Part shown: positions 1 through 4,044 of the stretch, one piece after another | How positions within the stretch are numbered: the stretch's first letter is position 1 | How the letters are laid out: each line of letters begins with the position of its first letter | Assembly: GCA_013335665.1 (NCBI GenBank) | Contig: JAAXVE010000046.1 | Coordinates: 1 to 6,947, forward strand | Direction: 5' to 3' | From: Candidatus Falkowiibacteriota bacterium | GTDB lineage: Bacteria > Patescibacteriota > Patescibacteriia > Patescibacteriales > GWE2-39-37 | DNA length: 6,947 nucleotides | Position numbers and translations under genes: made by a program | The notes under the pieces: generated by a model | Databases searched by the model: none | Told to the model about the DNA's origin: nothing | Seen by the model: the letters and a program-made list of their open reading frames with translations, nothing else

Positions 1-21
1 GTTATTCGTGAATGTGTCATT

Positions 22-212
22 TTAGTTTATGTAAGCATTAGCAAGATATTGTTGGGCCATCCTATAGGTATTGAAAAAGCTCGAATTCATAGCTATGCAA
101 TGCTTCATTATGTCAATCCATCTATCCTTATTATTATAAAATGTCGGGATGATTATTTGCTCTAATTTGTTGTACAAGTCACTGGCTTGGTCAGTCATGT
201 CGTAATCGTTTC
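22..212 (-). pseudogene. glgP: Alpha-glucan (glycogen/maltodextrin) phosphorylase, C-terminal fragment
   Basis: Read on the minus strand, this stretch gives the last 60 or so residues of a GT35 phosphorylase, the PLP enzyme that releases glucose-1-phosphate from alpha-1,4-glucans. The family's C-terminal landmarks are in order: an acidic segment then SDLYNKLEQIIIPTFYNN, then RWIDIMKHCIA, then FFNTYRMAQQYLANAYIN and a TAA at 22-24. Known phosphorylases carry the equivalents 'LYxxLExxIIPxFY', 'RWxxxMKxSI' and 'FNTxRMVxEY'. The PLP-lysine and glucan-binding regions are absent; matching sequence stops near 212, where the oppositely oriented peptidase begins. An in-frame ATG at 196-198 would give only 58 residues, which cannot be an active enzyme. 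G+C is about 32% in a sampled 120 nt, well below the neighbouring genes. The call is by recognised motifs, not by a search. Confidence 0.82.
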
Positions 213-218
213 TGAAAG

Positions 219-1106
219 ATGGCTCATTTGGATGTGGTTCCGGCAGACACGGAAAGTTTTACATTCGAGCAAGAAGGGGAGATTGTTCGCGGACGTGGCG
301 TTTTTGACAACAAGGGGCCAGCAGCCATGCTGATGCTTTTAGCTGACGCATTGCAAAAAGATCGGCATGGCCCGACAGTCAAACTTTTTTTTACTACCGA
401 CGAAGAGATTGGCGGTGAGACAGGAGCTAAACGCATTGCCTCAAGTAGCCATATGGATAACGTCTTTGCAATCTTCATTCCCGACGGAGGTGATTATGGC
501 CACATTACTTGCAGGGAAAAGGGATTTATTCATTTGAAACTGGAAATTGACGGCCAATCGGCACATGGCGCCCGTCCCTGGCAAGGTGACAACGCCATTA
601 CCAAGGCAATCTGTTTGTACCAAGATCTGGAAAAACTGATAAAAAAACACACTCGCCCTGATGATGAATATTGGCACGCCACTATTAATCTGGGTTATCT
701 GTCAGGCGGTCAAGCCGTTAACCAGGTGCCTGGCCTGGCATCCATGGGTGTTGATATCCGTTTAACAGAGCAAACTGATCAGACTGGCTTGTTAGAGGAA
801 ATTTATGACTTGGTAGGGCAACGTGCTCGGATTGTTGAACTTTCAACCGCCAGCCACGTTCACACCGACGAATTTCATCCGTTGATTCAACATTACAAAA
901 AAGTGATGGAGCGGATGACTGGTCAGGTAATTGAATTTGCCCCGGACCACGGCGCTAGTGATGCTAAACATTTTACTGGCCTGAACGTCCCAATATGGTT
1001 GCAGTCCCCGCGTGGCGGCGGACACCATGGGAAGGAAGAGTGGGCCGATATTGACTCAATGTACAAGATGATTAATGCTTGGCTGACGTTTATCAAAGAG
1101 CTTTAA
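219..1106 (+). CDS. M20-family metallopeptidase (ArgE/DapE/carboxypeptidase type), N-terminally truncated
   Basis: This is a di-zinc amidohydrolase of the M20 clan, which removes acyl or aminoacyl groups from small substrates. Visible ligands and catalytic residues are H3 and D5 (AHLDVVP), bridging D30 (GRGVFDNKG), general base E62 and ligand E63 (TTDEEIGG), D89 (IPDG) and the late His pair H269/H270 (GGGHHGKEEW). The dimerisation-domain signature SAHGARPWQGDNAI is at 114-127, with H116. Family members normally have some 60-100 residues before HxD; here the motif starts at residue 3, and in-frame TGA lies at 213-215, so the N-terminal part is gone. ATG 219 is therefore probably an internal Met of the original gene. 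No ribosome binding site precedes it, and upstream sequence encodes a phosphorylase end on the other strand. A functional product is unlikely unless the junction is an artefact. Substrate cannot be assigned. Confidence 0.85.
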   Translation: MAHLDVVPADTESFTFEQEGEIVRGRGVFDNKGPAAMLMLLADALQKDRHGPTVKLFFTTDEEIGGETGAKRIASSSHMDNVFAIFIPDGGDYGHITCREKGFIHLKLEIDGQSAHGARPWQGDNAITKAICLYQDLEKLIKKHTRPDDEYWHATINLGYLSGGQAVNQVPGLASMGVDIRLTEQTDQTGLLEEIYDLVGQRARIVELSTASHVHTDEFHPLIQHYKKVMERMTGQVIEFAPDHGASDAKHFTGLNVPIWLQSPRGGGHHGKEEWADIDSMYKMINAWLTFIKEL

Positions 1107-1158
1107 TTGAAAAAAAGCTAAATAGGGTTGTCTGAATAATCTAGAATAATACGTTCGT

Positions 1159-1184
1159 AAAAAGCGCTCTATGGAGTGTTTTTT
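1159..1184 (+). terminator. Intrinsic terminator after the M20 gene
   Basis: The arms AAAAAGCGCTC (1159-1169) and GAGTGTTTTTT (1174-1184) pair over 11 positions with two G-U pairs, closing a TATG loop. The T run forms the 3' part of the stem and its tail. It lies 52 nt after the M20 stop and before the arsR promoter. A weaker bulged inverted repeat, ACCTTG and CAAGGGT at 1191-1208, follows. Confidence 0.6.
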
Positions 1185-1214
1185 CGTAGAACCTTGGTGC
1201 ACAAGGGTCTTCTA

Positions 1215-1243
1215 TTGACGCAGATTAGGAATTAAGATATTAT
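1215..1243 (+). promoter_or_regulatory. Sigma70-type promoter of the arsR-trxB unit
   Basis: A TTGACG -35 box (1215-1220) and a TATTAT -10 box (1238-1243) are separated by exactly 17 nt. Each differs from consensus at one position. The start point would be near 1250, leaving a leader of about 25 nt with no Shine-Dalgarno sequence. The -10 box overlaps the left arm of the palindrome at 1239-1264, an ideal place for a repressor. Confidence 0.7.
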
Positions 1244-1276
1244 ATCAATAAGAATTGATATAATTTTAATTGATAT
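1239..1276 (+). promoter_or_regulatory. Probable ArsR-type operator: 26-bp palindrome plus a third half-site
   Basis: The arms ATTATATCAAT (1239-1249) and ATTGATATAAT (1254-1264) are perfect reverse complements of 11 nt around a 4-nt AAGA spacer. The half-site AATTGATAT recurs in direct orientation at 1253-1261 and 1268-1276, 15 nt apart; the second copy runs into the ATG at 1275. AT-rich interrupted palindromes over the promoter are typical of ArsR/SmtB autoregulation, so binding by the adjacent regulator is inferred from position and symmetry. Confidence 0.7.
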
Positions 1277-1541
1277 GAATGAAGAGCTTTTTGTTTTTAT
1301 AAAGGCGATCAGTGAACCTAAGCGAATGCTCATACTCAGCCACTTGAAAAAAGAGTGCTGCGTCGGCGAGTTGTGGAAGCGGCTGGATTTGCCGCAAAAT
1401 TTAACTTCGCATCATCTTCGTGTTTTAAAGCAAGCTAAGTTGATCGAGTCGGAAAAAAGAGGTTCTAAGGTTGTGTATTGCCTAAGACAGGACCATGTTG
1501 ATAGGAATATTAAACTGCTCCAGACATATCTAAGTAAATAA
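1275..1541 (+). CDS. ArsR/SmtB-family winged-helix transcriptional regulator
   Basis: An 88-residue protein with the full ArsR winged-helix plan: opening helix (AISEPKRMLILSHL, 11-24), helix-turn-helix with recognition helix QNLTSHHLRVLKQAKLI (41-57), and the wing SEKRGSKVVYCL (59-70). These proteins are dimeric repressors that leave DNA on binding metal or on thiol modification. Three cysteines are visible: C28 and C29 in the helix where classical ArsR has its CxC metal site, and C69 after the wing. This is not the classical ELCVCDL box, so arsenite sensing is not established; a different metal or a cysteine-based redox/persulfide sensor is possible. The start fits the usual short N-terminus. 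It is followed after 10 nt by trxB and preceded by its likely operator. Confidence 0.9.
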   Translation: MNEELFVFIKAISEPKRMLILSHLKKECCVGELWKRLDLPQNLTSHHLRVLKQAKLIESEKRGSKVVYCLRQDHVDRNIKLLQTYLSK

Positions 1542-1551
1542 TCATAACAAT

Positions 1552-2475
1552 ATGTACGACATCGCAATTATCGGAGCCGGTCCTGCCGGACTTAACGCAT
1601 CAATTTACGCCGCTCGCTACGGTCTCAAGGCAGTCGTTATCGGTGCAGTGACTGGTGGCTTGGCTGGAACGACGCACGAGATAGGGAATTGGCTAGGCAC
1701 TGAAAAAATTACCGGTTTTGAATTAGTGCAGAATATGGTTAAGCATGCCAAAAGCTACGGCACGCCGATAATCGAAAGGGTGGTTGAAAATATTAAAAAG
1801 ATTGATAACGGATTCGAAGTAGAAATTGCAGGCACCGATCCCGTTCAGTCCAGAACTGTTTTATTGGCCACTGGCACAACCCATCGACATTTGGGCTTGC
1901 CTAATGAGGCGAAGTTTATTGGCAAGGGCGTATCGTATTGCGCCACGTGCGATGGCTTTTTTTATCGAGGCAAAACTGTGGCAGTTGTTGGTGGCAATGA
2001 TGCCGCAGCCATGGCAGCGTCTTATTTGGGCGATATTGCCGAGAAAGTCTATTTGGTCTATCGCAAGGAGCCGCTCAGGGCCGAGCAATTCTGGCAGAAT
2101 GCGATCGCGAAGAATCCGAAGATAGAGATTATATATAATACAGTAGTGAAAGATGTTTTTGGTGAGGGCAAGGTTGCAAGCATTAAGGTGGCTGATGTTG
2201 CCGGGCAGGAAAAAGACTTGGCAGTCGATGGCATTTTTATCGAAATCGGTTCAGAACCAAATTCTGATTTATTTCGTGATTTGGGAGTGGAATCAGACGA
2301 GCAAGGCTTTATCAAAATAAAGAATGATGGTTCAACGACGACGGAGGGAATATGGGCCGCTGGCGATTTGACCGATGGATCGAATAAATTCAGACAAATT
2401 GTTACTGCCGCTGCAGAGGGAGCTATAGCCACTGCCAGTATTAGCAAGTACCTCAAACAAAAACTAGCAGTGTAA
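1552..2475 (+). CDS. trxB: Thioredoxin reductase (NAD(P)H, FAD-dependent)
   Basis: A 307-residue, low-molecular-weight TrxB flavoenzyme that passes electrons from NAD(P)H through FAD to thioredoxin in the cytoplasm. The FAD dinucleotide motif GAGPAG is at 8-13, the redox pair is C130-A-T-C133, the second nucleotide fold is at 143-176, and the C-terminal FAD motif GIWAAGDLTDG is at 266-276, followed by RQIVTAAAEGAIA. In the NADPH loop the third Gly of GxGxxA is Asn (GGNDAA, 147-152) and the usual EEA is MAA, while the R171-K172 and R176 positions that read the 2'-phosphate are basic, so NADPH use remains likely. Length is normal for the family (about 305-320). It begins 10 nt after arsR with no Shine-Dalgarno sequence, suggesting one transcript and coupled translation. 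Thioredoxin is the next gene. Confidence 0.93.
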   Translation: MYDIAIIGAGPAGLNASIYAARYGLKAVVIGAVTGGLAGTTHEIGNWLGTEKITGFELVQNMVKHAKSYGTPIIERVVENIKKIDNGFEVEIAGTDPVQSRTVLLATGTTHRHLGLPNEAKFIGKGVSYCATCDGFFYRGKTVAVVGGNDAAAMAASYLGDIAEKVYLVYRKEPLRAEQFWQNAIAKNPKIEIIYNTVVKDVFGEGKVASIKVADVAGQEKDLAVDGIFIEIGSEPNSDLFRDLGVESDEQGFIKIKNDGSTTTEGIWAAGDLTDGSNKFRQIVTAAAEGAIATASISKYLKQKLAV

Positions 2476-2537
2476 CTGCTTATGCAGTAAATGCAACTAA
2501 ATTGTAATAGTTTTTTAATTCCTACGAAAATTAAAAT

Positions 2538-2566
2538 ATGGCAAATTTATAGCCAAATAATATAAT
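2538..2566 (+). promoter_or_regulatory. Probable promoter of trxA-rhodanese
   Basis: A perfect TATAAT (2561-2566) sits 17 nt after a weak -35, ATGGCA (2538-2543, four of six consensus bases). Initiation would fall near 2573, about 6 nt before the trxA ATG, giving a nearly leaderless mRNA, consistent with the absence of a Shine-Dalgarno sequence. The arsR palindrome does not recur here, so this unit may escape that control while also receiving readthrough from trxB. Confidence 0.5.
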
Positions 2567-2579
2567 AACATCGAAAAAT

Positions 2580-2909
2580 ATGAGCAAAGTAATTATACTT
2601 ACGAGCCAAAATTTTGAACAAGAAGTCCTAAAATCATCAACACCTGTCTTGGTTGATTTTTGGGCGCCTTGGTGTGGTCCTTGCCGCATGATGGCTCCTG
2701 TGTTGGATGACCTGTCCATTGACCTTGATGGCAAGCTGGTCATTGCTAAATTGGACGTCGACAATCCTGAACACCAAGATATCGCGATAAAATACCAGAT
2801 TCAATCAATCCCAGCATTGAAGCTTTTTAAAGGTGGACAGGTCGCCAAAGATTATGTCGGTTATAGGGATAAAGAGACTTTTGCAAATGAATTAAAGTCA
2901 GAACTATAA
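2580..2909 (+). CDS. trxA: Thioredoxin
   Basis: A complete 109-residue thioredoxin, the usual size. It has the active site WCGPC at 31-35 preceded by VDFWAP, the buried acidic residue D26, the cis-proline loop SIPAL with P78, and the C-terminal LFKGGQVAKDYVGY strand pair. It is the cytoplasmic dithiol carrier reduced by the TrxB encoded upstream, and it reduces protein disulfides and, in many systems, persulfides. It starts 104 nt after trxB behind a TATAAT box and is followed after only 9 nt by a rhodanese, implying cotranscription and possibly a working pair. No key residue is missing. Confidence 0.96.
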   Translation: MSKVIILTSQNFEQEVLKSSTPVLVDFWAPWCGPCRMMAPVLDDLSIDLDGKLVIAKLDVDNPEHQDIAIKYQIQSIPALKLFKGGQVAKDYVGYRDKETFANELKSEL

Positions 2910-2918
2910 CGAACAGGT

Positions 2919-3278
2919 ATGATAAAAGTATTAAGTCCGCAAGAGGCAAAAGTAGAATTGGGGAAAGGAGCATTATTAGTCGATGTGCGTGAGCTTGAGG
3001 AGATAGAAGAATTTGCTTGCGATGTTCCAGGAACATTAGCAATGCCTTTGTCGGTTTTTTCAGATAAATGTGATGAGTTGCCAAAAGATAGAGATTTAAT
3101 TCTTGTCTGCGCCGGCGGTGGAAGAAGTTTGTATGCAGCAACTTTGCTAACAAAGCTTGGTTATGAAAGGGTTGCCAATTTGGACGGAGGAGTATTTATG
3201 TGGAATTCGGTTGGTCTACCTGTTAAAAAGGCGGGAGCTGGGGCGGAAAGCAGTGTCAACAGTTGCAAACTGTGGTAA
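2919..3278 (+). CDS. Single-domain rhodanese-like sulfurtransferase
   Basis: A 119-residue rhodanese domain. It shows the N-terminal LLVDVRELEEIEEF segment (19-32, matching the family's DVRxxxEFxxGHI region), the AMPLSVF strand (41-47) and the active-site loop C64-A-G-G-G-R-S70, a six-residue loop typical of sulfur-handling rhodaneses rather than phosphatases. The helix YAATLLTKLGYERVANLDGG and GVFMW follow. C64 would carry a persulfide moved between donors such as thiosulfate or glutathione persulfide and thiol acceptors. Additional cysteines are C34, C51 and C116, the last in an unusual tail (SSVNSCKLW). It lies 9 nt after thioredoxin, a plausible reductant of its persulfide. A weak AGG precedes the ATG. 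The physiological substrate cannot be read from sequence. Confidence 0.9.
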   Translation: MIKVLSPQEAKVELGKGALLVDVRELEEIEEFACDVPGTLAMPLSVFSDKCDELPKDRDLILVCAGGGRSLYAATLLTKLGYERVANLDGGVFMWNSVGLPVKKAGAGAESSVNSCKLW

Positions 3279-3289
3279 TTGTATAAAAT

Positions 3290-3320
3290 AAAAGCGGCAG
3301 AATTTCCTGTCGCTTTTTTT
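3290..3320 (+). terminator. Strong intrinsic terminator, usable from both strands
   Basis: AAAAGCGGCAG (3290-3300) pairs with CTGTCGCTTTT (3307-3317) over 11 positions with one G-U pair and an AATTTC loop, followed by T to 3320. It starts 12 nt after the rhodanese stop. On the minus strand the same stem ends in CTTTT then ATTTTA, and it lies 30 nt past the stop of the convergent secreted-protein gene, so it probably serves both. Confidence 0.88.
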
Positions 3321-3349
3321 GTAGTAAATGATTGACCTGATTGGCTTGC

Positions 3350-3733
3350 CTATTTCGCTTTACCTTGGCAAACAACCCATTGGTTACCTGAATGATCGAA
3401 AATCGTTTGCATGTTTTCGAGTCTTTTTTTGTTTGTAATTTTGGGGATGTTACTTTCCGTTTTTTTGGAATAACCTCTTCCATGGTTAACGCAAGTAATC
3501 AAGGTTCCGTCATTTGTCACGGTCCAAGGATTAAGGTCTCCATAAAGGAAGAGGATCGAGTCCATTTCGTGCCATTTGTGGTCGTCTCCGCAAAAATAGT
3601 AAACATTCTGCCTCAATGCCCATCCATCAGATGTACAAGGATTATGAAGCGGTTTGATTTTTTCCTTTGCAAGCGCGGCCGACGATACCACAATTTGAGT
3701 TAACAATAATAAAATGAACGTTAATTTTTTCAT
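3350..3733 (-). CDS. Small secreted protein with four cysteines, function unknown
   Basis: A 127-residue protein I do not recognise. It starts with a clear Sec signal peptide: MKK, a hydrophobic core (TFILLLLTQIVV, 5-16), then SSAALA with likely cleavage after A22. No Cys follows the site, so it is not a lipoprotein. The roughly 105-residue mature part has C33, C48, C81 and C122. The last three each end a short hydrophobic/aromatic stretch (YYFC, LITC, WVVC), suggesting beta strands and perhaps disulfides. It is rich in Lys, Asn and Trp. The strand is supported by the AGGGAGGGG ribosome site, a near-consensus promoter, the signal peptide and a terminator beyond the stop. Sampled G+C of about 36% is lower than the flanking genes. 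It is convergent to the thioredoxin unit; a thiol-related role is only speculation. Confidence 0.75.
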   Translation of the reverse strand: MKKLTFILLLLTQIVVSSAALAKEKIKPLHNPCTSDGWALRQNVYYFCGDDHKWHEMDSILFLYGDLNPWTVTNDGTLITCVNHGRGYSKKTESNIPKITNKKRLENMQTIFDHSGNQWVVCQGKAK

Positions 3734-3735
3734 GA

Positions 3736-3744
3736 CCCCTCCCT
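3736..3744 (-). promoter_or_regulatory. Ribosome binding site of the secreted-protein gene
   Basis: Read on the minus strand, AGGGAGGGG lies 2 nt before the ATG by its last G and about 5 nt by its GGAGG-like core. This fixes the start at 3733 and contrasts with the redox genes, which have no such site. Confidence 0.7.
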
Positions 3745-3768
3745 AAGCTGTTTTTTTTGTTACAAACG

Positions 3769-3804
3769 AAATTTTACTATATTGGAAATATCTTTTTCAG
3801 TCAA
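3769..3804 (-). promoter_or_regulatory. Sigma70-type promoter of the secreted-protein gene
   Basis: On the minus strand TTGACT (plus positions 3799-3804) and TATAGT (3776-3781) are separated by exactly 17 nt, each one base off consensus. The start would be near 3769, giving a leader of about 35 nt that contains the ribosome site. An 8-bp palindrome CAAGCTTG (3802-3809) overlaps the -35 box and could be a regulator site. Confidence 0.75.
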
Positions 3805-3810
3805 GCTTGG

Positions 3811-3859
3811 CAGCAAGTTTACAAAATAATGCTTGCTGGTTCATCTTTTGACAACTTGC
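3811..3859. repeat. Overlapping, mutually exclusive inverted repeats
   Basis: CAGCAAG (3811-3817) is the perfect complement of CTTGCTG (3832-3838), while the overlapping GCAAGTT (3813-3819) is the perfect complement of AACTTGC (3853-3859). The left arm can pair with only one partner at a time. The block lies between the two divergent promoters, so it would be transcribed only if a start exists outside it; a DNA-level operator is the simpler reading. Confidence 0.45.
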
Positions 3860-3873
3860 TTAAACGGGCTAGG

Positions 3874-3907
3874 TTGACAAAATGGCTTATATTAGTTAAT
3901 TTAATAT
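3874..3907 (+). promoter_or_regulatory. Probable promoter of the decarboxylase gene
   Basis: A perfect TTGACA -35 box occupies 3874-3879. No ideal -10 follows: candidates in the AT-rich stretch are GTTAAT (3895-3900, 15-nt spacer) and TAATTT (3897-3902, 17-nt spacer). Initiation near 3905-3910 would leave a leader of about 135 nt before the ATG at 4045, long enough for regulation. Confidence 0.45.
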
Positions 3908-3910
3908 GAA

Positions 3911-3939
3911 CCCTTTGTTGTGAAAAAGGGATGTTTTTT
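3911..3939 (+). terminator. Terminator-like hairpin in the decarboxylase leader (possible attenuator)
   Basis: CCCTTT (3911-3916) pairs with AAAGGG (3925-3930) around an 8-nt loop, and after ATG three bases later a run of six T follows (3934-3939). No plus-strand gene ends nearby, since the previous one has its own terminator at 3290-3320. The hairpin therefore either attenuates the leader or is inert. The stem is short, so the call is tentative. Confidence 0.35.
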
Positions 3940-4024
3940 ATAATTGATAAAATCTCAAAAAGGAGGGAGGGAGTTTAGAAAAAGCGGCCCGAAAGCGTTT
4001 TAATGGCAAGATTACAACGAACCC

Positions 4025-4032
4025 AAGGAGGA
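4025..4032 (+). promoter_or_regulatory. Ribosome binding site of the decarboxylase gene
   Basis: AAGGAGGA ends 12 nt before ATG 4045 and 15 nt before the second ATG at 4048, a longer spacing than usual. It overlaps the last codons and TAG stop (4033-4035) of a short in-frame reading frame beginning at ATG 4003 (MARLQRTQGG). A second purine block, AGGAGGGAGGGAG, lies at 3961-3973 with no start codon at usual spacing. Confidence 0.65.
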
Positions 4033-4044
4033 TAGGTAAAGATT

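Noticed and set aside
22..198. Independent 58-residue gene starting at the ATG at 196-198 (minus)
   Set aside because: The sequence is the tail of a phosphorylase with no catalytic part, no ribosome site and clear homology continuing upstream of that ATG; a fragment is the better reading.
2475..2516. Terminator between trxB and trxA
   Set aside because: ACTGC/GCAGT (2475-2488) is only 5 bp with no T run after it, and AACTA/TAGTT before the T run (2495-2516) is short and AT-only. Neither would be a convincing stop.
2539..2555. TGGC...GCCA inverted repeat upstream of trxA as an operator
   Set aside because: Only 4-bp arms that do not extend and do not resemble the arsR palindrome; chance is enough.
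3392..3703. Plus-strand 103-codon open frame
   Set aside because: It is antisense to the secreted-protein gene, has no ribosome site or promoter, and its translation shows no domain, whereas the minus frame has a signal peptide, ribosome site, promoter and terminator.
3979..4044. N-terminal extension of the decarboxylase
   Set aside because: The frame is open upstream only to TAG 4033-4035, with another TAG at 3976-3978, and the ribosome site lies at 4025-4032, so translation should start at 4045 or 4048.
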